The translations under genes were made by a program, and so were the position numbers. Below are positions 9,315 to 19,400 of a stretch of DNA of 64,000 nt, in pieces. The DNA comes from JABAYQ01 sp049890095 (GTDB lineage Bacteria > Bacteroidota > Bacteroidia > Flavobacteriales > UBA7312): contig JBMHCD010000011.1 of assembly GCA_049890095.1 (NCBI GenBank), positions 51,486 through 115,485 of the forward strand. The letters are read 5' to 3'. The notes under the pieces are model-generated. The model saw nothing but the letters and a program-made list of their open reading frames with translations. It did no database searches and was not told the origin of the DNA. Within the stretch, counting starts at the first letter, position 1; each line of letters begins with the position of its first letter.

Positions 9315-9345
9315 TTTGAATAAAAGAAAAAGGATTGTAAGTTTG
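9315..9345 (+). promoter_or_regulatory. rpmH promoter
   Basis: TTTG at 9315-9318, a 19-base spacer, then TAAGTTTG at 9338-9345 followed by CATCC. Both elements and the spacing fit the Bacteroidota consensus TTTG-N17-23-TAnnTTTG. The rpmH start lies 25 bases downstream. This is the best promoter match I found in the window. Confidence 0.7.
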
Positions 9346-9370
9346 CATCCACTTTTTAATCAAGAATAAA

Positions 9371-9529
9371 ATGAAAAGAACATTTCAACCATCAAATAGA
9401 AAGAGAAGAAATAAGCATGGTTTCCGTGAGCGTATGGAATCTGCTAATGGTCGTAAGGTGCTTGCAAGCAGAAGAGCAAAAGGTAGAAAAAGATTAACAG
9501 TTTCGGATGAGCCGAGACACAAACGTTAA
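9371..9529 (+). CDS. rpmH: 50S ribosomal protein L34
   Basis: A 52-residue, very basic protein: begins MKRTFQPSNRKRRNKHGFR, contains MESANGRKVLASRRAKGRK and ends EPRHKR. This is the whole of ribosomal protein L34, a structural component of the large ribosomal subunit, at the length usual for Bacteroidota. It stands alone between a clear promoter (9315-9345) and a clear terminator (9549-9577), not beside rnpA or dnaA as in many other phyla. Confidence 0.97.
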   Translation: MKRTFQPSNRKRRNKHGFRERMESANGRKVLASRRAKGRKRLTVSDEPRHKR

Positions 9530-9548
9530 TTAATATATAAATCATTTA

Positions 9549-9577
9549 AGGTGTTGCAATTGCAACACCTTTTTTTT
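9549..9577 (+). terminator. rpmH terminator
   Basis: A 22-base perfect palindrome, AGGTGTTGCAATTGCAACACCT, at 9549-9570 followed by a run of eight T counted from the last base of the stem. It forms a hairpin 20 bases after the rpmH stop. Confidence 0.93.
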
Positions 9578-9678
9578 GATTAATTCTGTTAAAAAAACAC
9601 TAAATTTTGTTAATAGTTTATTTTTAACATTAATATAAAAAAATTGAAATAAATTATTTTAGCCTAAAATATAAACAT

Positions 9679-12528
9679 ATGTCAAAAGATACTTCAATCA
9701 AATCGGTATTAATAATTGGAAGTGGTCCAATAGTAATTGGTCAGGCTTGTGAATTCGATTATTCTGGCTCACAAGCCGCACGTTCTTTAAGAGAAGAAGG
9801 AATAGAAGTGTCATTAATTAATTCTAATCCGGCTACAATAATGACTGACCCTGTTGTAGCAGATCACGTATATCTCAAACCACTGACTGTTGAGTCTCTG
9901 GAAGAAATTTTATTAGAAAGAGAAATAGATGTAGTCCTTCCAACAATGGGTGGACAAACTGCATTAAATTTATGTATTGATGCCGATGAAAAAGGTCTTT
10001 GGAAAAAATATGATGTTAAAATTATAGGTGTTGATATTGATGCAATTAATATAACAGAGGATAGAGAACAATTTAAGCAATTGATGGAAAAGATAGGTGT
10101 TGGTTGTGCTCCATCAGAAACCGCTACATCTTATCTGAAAGGAAAAGAAATAGCCCAGAAATTTGGTTTCCCTTTGTGTATTCGTCCATCTTTTACCCTT
10201 GGAGGAAGTGGAGCCTCATTTGTTCACGAGCCAGAGCAGTTTGATGAGCTGTTGAAAAGAGGTATGGAAGCTTCTCCTATTCACGAAGTGATGATTGATA
10301 AAGCTTTGTTGGGATGGAAAGAATATGAATTAGAGTTACTTAGAGATAAGAATGATAATGTAATTATAATTTGTTCTATTGAAAATATGGATCCAATGGG
10401 AATACATACCGGTGATTCAATAACAGTTGCTCCTGCAATGACTCTATCTGATACGACTTATCAAAGAATGAGAGATATGGCAATTAAAATGATGAGAGCA
10501 ATTGGTGATTTTGCAGGTGGTTGTAACGTTCAATTTGCTGTTTCCCCAGATGAAAAAGAAGAAATAATTGCTATCGAAATAAACCCAAGAGTTTCCAGGT
10601 CCTCAGCTTTAGCTTCTAAAGCTACAGGTTATCCAATTGCTAAAATTGCTTCAAAATTAGCAATCGGATATACTTTAGACGAACTAAATAATCAAATTAC
10701 TAAATCTACTTCTGCTTATTTTGAACCAACTTTAGATTATGTAATTGTTAAAATTCCAAGATGGAATTTTGAAAAATTTGATGGAGCAGACAAAACTTTA
10801 GGTCTTCAAATGAAATCTGTTGGTGAAGTGATGGGAATTGGCCGTTCATTTCAGGAGGCACTACAAAAAGCATGTCAATCTTTAGAAATCAAAAGAAATG
10901 GTTTAGGAGCTGATGGAAAAGGATGGACAAATCAAGATGATATTCTCCACAGTCTAAAATTCCCTAGTGGCGATCGAGTTTTTAGAATTTATGATGCTAT
11001 CAGATTAGGTATATCTCTAAAAACTATTTATGAATATACAAAGATGGATTATTGGTTCTTGCGTCAATTAGAAGAACTTGTAATATTGGAGTACGAACTT
11101 GAAAAATATCATATAGATAATGTTCCTAAAGATCTTTTATTAGAAGCTAAAATGAAAGGTTATGCGGACCGACAAATTGCACATCTTTTAAGATGCTTAG
11201 AAAGTGAGGTTCATAGTAAAAGAATAAATGAGGGCATAAAACGTGTTTATAAATTAGTTGATACATGTGCTGCTGAGTTTGAAGCTAAAACACCTTATTA
11301 TTATTCTACTTTTGAATTTCAAAAACAACTTGTAGGAGGAGAAAAATGTTCTGAAAATGAAAGTATAAAATCAGACAAAAAGAAAATTATTGTTTTAGGT
11401 TCTGGACCTAATAGAATAGGGCAGGGAATTGAATTTGATTATTGTTGTGTTCATGGAGTTTTGGCAGCAAAAGAATGTGGTTATGAAACTATTATGATTA
11501 ATTGTAATCCTGAAACTGTATCAACAGATTTTGATACTTCAGACAAACTATATTTTGAGCCTGTATTTTGGGAACATATTTATGATATAATTCAACATGA
11601 AAAACCTGAAGGAGTAATTGTTCAGTTAGGAGGGCAAACAGCTTTAAAATTAGCTGAAAAACTAGAAAGATATGGTATCAAAATAATGGGTACTAGTTTC
11701 GAAGCTCTAGATATTGCCGAAGATAGAGGACGTTTTTCTAACTTGTTGAGAGATAACAACATACCTTTTCCAGAATTTGGAGTTATTGAAACAGCTGAAG
11801 AAGCGATTGATCTTTCAAAAAAACTTGATTTTCCAATTTTAGTTAGACCATCTTATGTTTTAGGAGGTCAAGGGATGAAAATAGTAATCAATGAAACTGA
11901 ATTAGAAAGGCATGTAGTTGATCTTTTAAAGGATATTCCAGGAAATAGAGTTTTATTAGATCATTATCTTGAAAAAGCTATTGAAGCAGAAGCTGATGCA
12001 ATATGTGATGGAGAAAACGTTTATATTATCGGAATGATGGAGCATATAGAACCATGTGGTATTCATTCTGGAGATTCAAATGCAGTTTTACCAACTTTTG
12101 ATTTGAGTGATAATGTAAGACAACAAATGATTGATATTACTAATAAAATAGCTGTTGCGCTAAAAACTGTTGGTTTAATTAATATTCAGTTTGCAATTAA
12201 GGATGAGAAGGTATATGTAATTGAAGCTAACCCAAGAGCTTCTAGAACAGTACCATTTATTGCTAAAGCATACAAAGAGCCATATGTAAATTATGCAGCT
12301 AAAGTAATGTTAAGAGATAAAAAAGTTACAGACTTTGATTTTAACCCTTTCAAGCAAGGTTATGCAATTAAGGTTCCAGTATTCTCCTTTAATAAGTTTC
12401 CAAATGTTAATAAAGAACTTGGTCCAGAAATGAAATCAACAGGAGAAGCTATACATTTTATCGAAGATTTAGAAGATTCATTTTTTAAAAAGGTTTATTC
12501 AGAAAGAAGTTTATATTTAAGTAGATAA
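9679..12528 (+). CDS. carB: Carbamoyl-phosphate synthase large subunit, lacking the C-terminal MGS domain
   Basis: A 949-residue enzyme that makes carbamoyl phosphate from bicarbonate, ammonia and two ATP for pyrimidine and arginine synthesis. Both halves are present: a first carboxyphosphate unit (about 1-400, with GSGPIVIGQACEFDYSG, PTMGGQTALN and RPSFTLGGSGASF) and a second carbamate unit (about 565-930, GSGPNRIGQGIEFDY, RPSYVLGGQGMK, EANPRASRT). The protein stops shortly after LGPEMKSTGEA. The E. coli enzyme goes on for about 120 residues as the MGS-like allosteric domain that binds UMP and ornithine; here that is absent. The next gene starts 2 bases after the stop, so this is a genuine end and not a frameshift. 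No carA is adjacent. Confidence 0.95.
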   Translation: MSKDTSIKSVLIIGSGPIVIGQACEFDYSGSQAARSLREEGIEVSLINSNPATIMTDPVVADHVYLKPLTVESLEEILLEREIDVVLPTMGGQTALNLCIDADEKGLWKKYDVKIIGVDIDAINITEDREQFKQLMEKIGVGCAPSETATSYLKGKEIAQKFGFPLCIRPSFTLGGSGASFVHEPEQFDELLKRGMEASPIHEVMIDKALLGWKEYELELLRDKNDNVIIICSIENMDPMGIHTGDSITVAPAMTLSDTTYQRMRDMAIKMMRAIGDFAGGCNVQFAVSPDEKEEIIAIEINPRVSRSSALASKATGYPIAKIASKLAIGYTLDELNNQITKSTSAYFEPTLDYVIVKIPRWNFEKFDGADKTLGLQMKSVGEVMGIGRSFQEALQKACQSLEIKRNGLGADGKGWTNQDDILHSLKFPSGDRVFRIYDAIRLGISLKTIYEYTKMDYWFLRQLEELVILEYELEKYHIDNVPKDLLLEAKMKGYADRQIAHLLRCLESEVHSKRINEGIKRVYKLVDTCAAEFEAKTPYYYSTFEFQKQLVGGEKCSENESIKSDKKKIIVLGSGPNRIGQGIEFDYCCVHGVLAAKECGYETIMINCNPETVSTDFDTSDKLYFEPVFWEHIYDIIQHEKPEGVIVQLGGQTALKLAEKLERYGIKIMGTSFEALDIAEDRGRFSNLLRDNNIPFPEFGVIETAEEAIDLSKKLDFPILVRPSYVLGGQGMKIVINETELERHVVDLLKDIPGNRVLLDHYLEKAIEAEADAICDGENVYIIGMMEHIEPCGIHSGDSNAVLPTFDLSDNVRQQMIDITNKIAVALKTVGLINIQFAIKDEKVYVIEANPRASRTVPFIAKAYKEPYVNYAAKVMLRDKKVTDFDFNPFKQGYAIKVPVFSFNKFPNVNKELGPEMKSTGEAIHFIEDLEDSFFKKVYSERSLYLSR

Positions 12529-12530
12529 AG

Positions 12531-12794
12531 ATGGGTTTTTTAAAAACATTATTTTTTATTTTTCTATTCTATTATTCTTTTAAAATAATATCCAGAATAT
12601 TAGCTCCTTTTTTAATTAGATATCTGTTTAAGAAAGCACAAAAAAGTAGTCAAGCTGAATTTAGACAACGAACAAATAAACAATATAAAACTCAAGAAGG
12701 AGAAGTTTTTGTATCTAAATCTAAAAAAACAAAAACAACATCTAAAAATGTAGGTGAATACGTTGATTTTGAAGAAATTGATGAAAACGAATAA
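12531..12794 (+). CDS. Small membrane protein, DUF4834-like
   Basis: An 87-residue protein: one N-terminal hydrophobic segment (about 4-30, TLFFIFLFYYSFKIISRILAP), then a short basic linker and an acidic C-terminus VGEYVDFEEIDENE. The shape and the closing VGEYVDFEEI motif fit the flavobacterial DUF4834 family as I remember it; its function is unknown. It starts 2 bases after carB and lies 27 bases before the YfhO-like gene, so it is inside an operon and is probably an inner-membrane protein with a cytoplasmic tail. Confidence 0.75.
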   Translation: MGFLKTLFFIFLFYYSFKIISRILAPFLIRYLFKKAQKSSQAEFRQRTNKQYKTQEGEVFVSKSKKTKTTSKNVGEYVDFEEIDENE

Positions 12795-12821
12795 TTTTCT
12801 ATAGTTTAAAAATAAAATATC

Positions 12822-15215
12822 ATGAAAAACATTCAATTTAAGTCTTTTACACCTCATGCAATAGCACTTCTCATTTTCTTAGTAATAACTTCTGTATATT
12901 TTTCTCCAATATTTTTTGATGGAAAGAAGTTAAAACAATCAGATATTACTCATTTTAAGGGCATGTCTAAAGAAATTGTTGATCACAGAGAGTTGTATGA
13001 TGAGGAGCCTTTATGGACAAACTCGATGTTTTCAGGAATGCCAGCGTACCAAATTTCTGTACTATACACAGGAAATTTGATAAAAAAAGCTGCAAATCTT
13101 TTTCAGTTATTTCTACCTTCTCCATCCGGTTTTGTATTTCTTTACTTACTTGGCTTTTACTTTCTACTTGTTAGTTTAGGCATAAATTATAGGTTGGCAA
13201 TTTTAGGAGCAATTGCTTTTGCTTTTTCGTCATATTTTTTCATAATCATTGAAGCTGGACACAATACAAAAGCCCATGCTATAGGATATCTAGCTCCAGT
13301 TTTAGCATCCGTGTTAATGGTTTTTAGAGGTAAAAAAATTCTTCTTGGAGGAGTTTTGACAGCTCTAACAACTTCGTTAATGTTAAATGCTAATCATTTT
13401 CAAATAACGTATTATTTAGTTTTGGTTTTTTTAATTCTAGGTTTTGTAAAGTTTTATGAGGCTTATAAAGAAAAATCATTTGCTTCTTTTTTTAAAAAAG
13501 TTGGAATTCTTTTAGTTGCTGGTGCTTTAGGGCTCTTAACTAATATTTCCAGCTTTATGACAACCTCAGAGTATGGAGCTGAAAGTATGCGAGGTAAATC
13601 TGATTTAACATCAAATATTGAAGATCAAACAACTGGTTTGAAAAAAAGTTATGCTACTCAATGGAGTTATGGAATCGCAGAATCATTTACATTATTGATA
13701 CCAAATTTTCATGGTGGTTCTTCTTCTGGAGAATTGGACACTGACTCAGAGACCTTCAAAGCTTTTGGTCGTTCAAATCAGGCAAAAAAAATTATTAAGA
13801 GATTGCCTCTTTACTGGGGTGATCAACCATTTACTTCTGGTCCAGTTTATGCTGGTGCAGTTGTTTTTTTGTTATTTATAATGGGATTGTTCCTTATAAA
13901 TAAAACTACAAAATTATGGGTGTTGATAAGTTTTATTTTAATGTTAATGTTGAGTTGGGGTAAGAATTTTATGCCTCTAACTGATTTTTTTCTAGATTAC
14001 ATTCCTGCGTATAATAAGTTTAGAGCAGTTTCGACAACTTTAGTAATTGTAGAATTACTTATACCGTTTGTTGCAATTCTTGGTTTACAGAAGTTGATAG
14101 ATTCTAATAAAGAACAGAATAATAAAATGATAAAGCTATTAAAGACAAGTGTAATGTCTATTGGTGGTTTATGTTTGTTTTTTGCATTGTTTCCGACCGC
14201 TTTTTTCGACTTTAAAGGATTAAGCGACAGTCAATATCCAAGTGGTTTTCCTATAGATGCTATAATTGATGATAGGGTTTCGTTATTTGTTTCAGATTCT
14301 TTTAGATCTTTAGTTTTAATTTTAATTGCAGCAACAAGTATTTTTTTATTTTTATCTAATGTAATCAAGAAAAATCATTTGATTTTAGCATTAGGTCTGT
14401 TAATAATAGGCGATATGTGGTCAATAAACAAAAGATATCTTGATAATGATGATTTTGTTTCTAAAAGAAAAATAGAACAACCTTATCAATTGACTAGTGC
14501 TGATAAAGAAATTTTGAAGGATAAAGACCCTAACTTTAGAGTATACAACACAACAGTTAGTCCATTCAATGATGCATCTACTTCTTATTTTCATAAATCG
14601 ATAGGGGGCTATCATGGTGCAAAATTAAAAAGATATCAAGAGATTATTGATCGCTATCTTTCGTTAGGTAAGTTGGAAATTTTTAACATGTTAAATACAA
14701 AATACTTTATTGTTAGAAATCAAAATAATTTACCAATTGTTCAGTCAAATCCGAATGCATATGGAAATGCTTGGTTTGTAAAAGAAATTTTAAGTGTTGA
14801 AAATGCGGATCAAGAGATTGAACAAATTGGCAAAGTAAACTTGACTGAAGTTGCTGTAGTTAATGAAAACAGTCAATTTTCAACTAACTTTACTTTTGAT
14901 TCTTTAGCGACAATTGATTTAATTAGTTATAAAGCCAACAAACTTGAGTATATCTCTGAGTCTTCTACTAGTCAATTAGCAGTTTTTTCTGAGATCTTTT
15001 ACGATAAAGGATGGAATGCATATATTAATGGAGAATTAGTACCTCATTTCCGAGCAAACTTTATATTAAGAGCACTTAATATTCCCAAAGGCGAAAATAA
15101 CATAGTTTTTAAATTTGAACCAAAAACATATAGAACAGGAGAACAAATTTCATTAGCATCTTCTATTACACTTATTTTATTAATTTTAGGTGTTGCATAT
15201 AGAGAGTTAAAATGA
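12822..15215 (+). CDS. YfhO-family multi-pass membrane protein
   Basis: A 797-residue integral membrane protein with about a dozen hydrophobic segments (first at about 12-30, last at about 770-790) and a large extracytoplasmic C-terminal region (about 560-765) that contains the WNAYINGE motif typical of YfhO proteins. The family resembles GT-C glycosyltransferases; YfhO of Gram-positive bacteria glycosylates teichoic acids, while in Bacteroidota the acceptor is unknown. Its stop overlaps the start of a glycosyltransferase by 4 bases, which supports a joint role in an envelope glycan. Confidence 0.8.
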   Translation: MKNIQFKSFTPHAIALLIFLVITSVYFSPIFFDGKKLKQSDITHFKGMSKEIVDHRELYDEEPLWTNSMFSGMPAYQISVLYTGNLIKKAANLFQLFLPSPSGFVFLYLLGFYFLLVSLGINYRLAILGAIAFAFSSYFFIIIEAGHNTKAHAIGYLAPVLASVLMVFRGKKILLGGVLTALTTSLMLNANHFQITYYLVLVFLILGFVKFYEAYKEKSFASFFKKVGILLVAGALGLLTNISSFMTTSEYGAESMRGKSDLTSNIEDQTTGLKKSYATQWSYGIAESFTLLIPNFHGGSSSGELDTDSETFKAFGRSNQAKKIIKRLPLYWGDQPFTSGPVYAGAVVFLLFIMGLFLINKTTKLWVLISFILMLMLSWGKNFMPLTDFFLDYIPAYNKFRAVSTTLVIVELLIPFVAILGLQKLIDSNKEQNNKMIKLLKTSVMSIGGLCLFFALFPTAFFDFKGLSDSQYPSGFPIDAIIDDRVSLFVSDSFRSLVLILIAATSIFLFLSNVIKKNHLILALGLLIIGDMWSINKRYLDNDDFVSKRKIEQPYQLTSADKEILKDKDPNFRVYNTTVSPFNDASTSYFHKSIGGYHGAKLKRYQEIIDRYLSLGKLEIFNMLNTKYFIVRNQNNLPIVQSNPNAYGNAWFVKEILSVENADQEIEQIGKVNLTEVAVVNENSQFSTNFTFDSLATIDLISYKANKLEYISESSTSQLAVFSEIFYDKGWNAYINGELVPHFRANFILRALNIPKGENNIVFKFEPKTYRTGEQISLASSITLILLILGVAYRELK

Positions 15216-16492
15216 AAAAAGTTTTAATTATTACATATTACTGGCCTCCAGGATCTGGTTCTGGTGTTCAACGGTTTTTAAAATTTACAAAATATTTAAA
15301 CTCTTTTGGATGGCAACCAGTAATATTGACAGTAAAAAATGGAAATTTTACATCAATAGATCATACTCTTTTAGAAGATATTCCAAATAATACACCTGTT
15401 TATAGATCATATTCTTTAGAGCCATTTTATTGGTATAATTTGCTTTTGAAAAGAAAAAGTAATTCTTCTACCGCAGGATCAATTGGTATCGGAGATAAAT
15501 CAGTTATTCAAAAGATAGCATTATATATTAGAGCAAATTTTTTTATACCTGATGCCAGAATAGGATGGAATAGACTTGCATATAGGGTGGCTAAAAAGAT
15601 TTTTAAGCAGCATAAAATAGATGCAATTATTACAACAGGACCTCCACAAAGCACACATTTAATTGGAGAGAGAATAAAAAATAATTTTAATCTTCCTTGG
15701 ATAGTCGATTTAAGAGATCCATGGACCACTGTTTTTTACAACAGTCTTTTTCCTAGAACAGAAAATTCTAAGTTAAAAGACAAAAGAATGGAAGATAGAA
15801 TTGTAAAATCTGCTGATGCCATTACTGTAGTTAGTGAAGGCTTAGTTTCTGAATTTCAATCTAGAAATGAAAACATTAGTTTAATATATAATGGATATGA
15901 TGAATCTGATTTTAATATAACAAAGAGAAAGTCTATTGATAAATTTAAAATTACTTATGTTGGTAATTTAATGTCTAATCAAAATATCGAATCTTTTTGG
16001 GCTGCCTTATCTAATTTAATAAATAAAAATAAAATTTTTAAAGAGAAAATAGTTTTAGAACTAGTAGGAAATATTGATCCGTCTGTATATTTATCAATTA
16101 AACAATTTGGCTTAAAATCATATATAAAAAAAGTAGGTTTTGTTGATCACCATCAATCAGTAAAACACATGATTAATTCTGATTTATTATTGTTTGTAAT
16201 CCCAAACTCTGAGGATAATTTTAAAATCATAACAGGCAAACTTTTTGAATATTTAGCTACAGGTAATGATATTTTATCTATAGGACCAATTGAAGGTGAT
16301 GCTTCTAAAATTTTAAAAAAGTTAAATCATTTTTCTATGATTGATTATACTAATGTCTCAGAAATAGAAAACACTATTTTAGACTCTTTTAATCTTAAAA
16401 AAAGAGAATATAAAATGAATCACATATCTAAGTACAGTAGATATAAGCAAACAGAAAAATTAGCTGACTTATTAAATAAAATCACAAGTTAG
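15212..16492 (+). CDS. Glycosyltransferase, GT4-like (GT-B fold)
   Basis: A 426-residue cytoplasmic glycosyltransferase. The N-terminal Rossmann domain begins VLIITYYWPPGSGSGVQRF, a form common in Bacteroidota GT4 enzymes, with TTGPPQSTHL and WIVDLRDPW further on. The C-terminal nucleotide-sugar domain includes ITYVGNLMSNQNIE and, near residue 345, KLFEYLATGNDILSIGP, the place of the conserved acidic residue (E in KLFEYLA). The donor and acceptor cannot be read from sequence. Last gene of the carB-DUF4834-YfhO-GT run; its convergent neighbour ends 3 bases after its stop. Confidence 0.85.
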   Translation: MKKVLIITYYWPPGSGSGVQRFLKFTKYLNSFGWQPVILTVKNGNFTSIDHTLLEDIPNNTPVYRSYSLEPFYWYNLLLKRKSNSSTAGSIGIGDKSVIQKIALYIRANFFIPDARIGWNRLAYRVAKKIFKQHKIDAIITTGPPQSTHLIGERIKNNFNLPWIVDLRDPWTTVFYNSLFPRTENSKLKDKRMEDRIVKSADAITVVSEGLVSEFQSRNENISLIYNGYDESDFNITKRKSIDKFKITYVGNLMSNQNIESFWAALSNLINKNKIFKEKIVLELVGNIDPSVYLSIKQFGLKSYIKKVGFVDHHQSVKHMINSDLLLFVIPNSEDNFKIITGKLFEYLATGNDILSIGPIEGDASKILKKLNHFSMIDYTNVSEIENTILDSFNLKKREYKMNHISKYSRYKQTEKLADLLNKITS

Positions 16493-16495
16493 CAC

Positions 16496-19400
16496 TTAGA
16501 AAGCTCTTCCAATACCAACGATAAATCTATTAGTTTGTAAATGACTTTCGTCTACATTAGGATATCTGTTTAACAAAATTGGAAAGTCTACTCTTAAAAT
16601 TAATGGTCTTACCATATCCAAAGTTCCCCAGTTATTGAAAGAAAAGGTAAAACCAATTCCTGCATCTGTTCTTATATCTGTAAAGGCATCTTGAAAATTA
16701 GTTCTGTTTAATGCTGTGTGATTTAAAATTCCTGCATCTGCAAATAAATAAGCTTTTATATTTCTTTGATATCTCAAAAATGAAAGAGCTCTGTGAAACT
16801 CTAATTCTATATTTATAGAAGCTCCGGAGTTATTTTTAAAATTGTTTAAATAATTGGAATTGATATCTAATTCTGGAGCTAAATATCCAGAATAACCTCT
16901 AAGATTTAGCCCACCTCCTTTGTGAAATTTATTTGTTGTTGATCCAAATCCTAGCCATTCAGAAGGGATAAATCCAACTGAACGGGTGAATTTATTTTCG
17001 ACTAATTCTTCAGGATTGGCACCCGCAAGATATAATTGAGATTCTGAGGCCCAATTATTACCAGATCCATACTGAGCAAAAACACGTGTATTTAATTTAA
17101 ATAAATTTAGATTTGTTCTATTAATAGATTTAAATTTTAACGCAGAATAATTATAATCAGAACCTACAGCAGAACTTAATAATTCAAAATTTAATTCACC
17201 AGATCCTTTTTTGTAATCATAAAAATGTGACCAACCAAAGGTTGCGGTATTATTAAATTTAGAATGCTCCCATGAGTCATATAAATTATAATTTAACGAA
17301 GATCTAGAGGGTCTGTACATACTTTTGTAGTATGCGTAAAATAGATTGTCTTTTTTATAATCAAACTTTTCTAGATATAATTTGTTTAAGGATAAACCAT
17401 CTAAATATCTTGAATGAGCTGAAATGGAAAGATGTTTACTTATTTTATCTAAACCAGTTTTATAATTAAATCGATATGAAACAGGATCATAATTATCATC
17501 CAAGTCTTCATCTTTATAGATTCCGCTATTAAGCCAGAAATTACCGTCTATTTTATGATGATAATTAAGATAATTACCATTAATATGTGCTCCAATTTTG
17601 AATCCATCATATGAATTATACCATAAATCTGGTCTTAAGAATACTTCATATTTTTTCCAATCAGGCATATTCCATATTTTAGAATCAAAGGAATAGGATG
17701 TAGGCATTTTCGATTCATTATCTAACATATACATATCTGCTAATCGATATGTTGGGTCAATTACAACTTTTGAAATACCAACCTTAGAATTTACTACTGT
17801 TGTATATTTTGGAAATATTTTACCCCAAGCATGCCATTTTGGTAAAACCGTTGCTTCGGTTTCTTTTACAAACCAATGATTAGGAATATGATAATGAGTT
17901 GTATCAGAGTTATTGTCTATAACAATAAAATCTATTGGCATTTGCATTTGACCTTTTCTTTCAAATTCTAACTCATACATATTATTGCCCTTGTAACTAA
18001 TAGAGTTAATTGAATAGTCTATCGTTTTTGTTGTTTCTAACCATTGATCAAAAAACCAGTTTAAATCTACTTTTGTGTACTCAATAATAGATTCTCTAAA
18101 ATCTTCTAAATATGGATGAGCCATTTTCCATTTTTGAAAATAGTGTTTCATAGAATTTAAAAATAATTCATCTCCAAGAACATATTGTAGATTATACAAC
18201 ATAGCAGCTGTTTTGTAATAAACATGCCTATATCCACCACCATGACCAAGAGAACTTCCAAAGTCATCAGAATGAGTATTTAGTCTTGGGTCGTTGTGTT
18301 TTGTAGCATCTCTCATGTACGCATAATACACTCTTGAGTCAATTGCTTTAACAGGCTTTTTAAACTTTTTTCGATACTTATTATCACTTTCTTCCGTAAC
18401 AAGATATTCTCCATCAATTTTATTCAAAGCCCAAGCAGTTAGAAATTGAGTAAAACCTTCATCTAAGGCTGCTCTATAAGTTTCATTAGAACCTACTTGA
18501 CCATAAAACCATTGGTGTCCTATTTCATGAGCTAATAATCCTCTATACCCTGGGTCACTTCCACCATCTAATGTAATCATTGGATATTCCATACCGTCTC
18601 TTGCATCAGCAACAATAACTTTGTTGTAAGTATACATACCAATATCTTCAGAAAAAATTCGAATAACATCAGAAGCAAAAGAAGCAGCATTTTGCCATTT
18701 TGAAGCATGAGGTTCTTGAACTAGAGAAATAGCACTTATTCCATTCCAAACAACTTCTCCAATTCGATAAGTAGGGTCTGCTGTAAATGCAAAATCATGT
18801 ACGTTTTCAGCATGATAAATCCAAGTTTTTCTTGATAAACTATCATATGGTGTAATGATAGAAGGAGGGGAGTTCCATTCTTTATCAGCAAAGTTTTTAA
18901 TATCAAGTTTTTCACGAAGTGATTTTGGTAAAACTTCTTCTCTATTCAATAACTTACCTGTTGCTTCAACAACAAAGTTGGATGCAAATTCTAGTTCTAC
19001 ATCAAAGGTACCAAAGTCACCATAAAACTCTTTTCCTAGGTGTTGATCTTTGGTCCATCCGAATTTATGATCGTAAACTGCAATTCTTGGATACCAAAGC
19101 ACACCATCATAGTGTTTGTATCCAAAAGCATTAAATGTTTTCATTCTTCTTCTTAAAGATCCATTGTCGAAATAGGTTTTAAATTGGATTTCAAAACTTA
19201 TTTTTTCTCCACTTTTCAATGGTTCATTAAGAAATACTTTAAGAATGGTATTATCTAGTTCAGTTTTTAAATTTTTGCCATTACTCTTGATAGATTCTAC
19301 TTCAGTACCCAAGCCTTGAGCTTCATATTCTCCATAATAAGGATCACTATTATTTTGATGATGTAATTCAGAACAATATGAGCCTGGAGTAAAAGCATTT

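Noticed and set aside
12531..16492. A full polysaccharide biosynthesis cluster after carB
   Set aside because: Only one glycosyltransferase and one YfhO-like protein follow; no flippase, polymerase or sugar-nucleotide genes adjoin.
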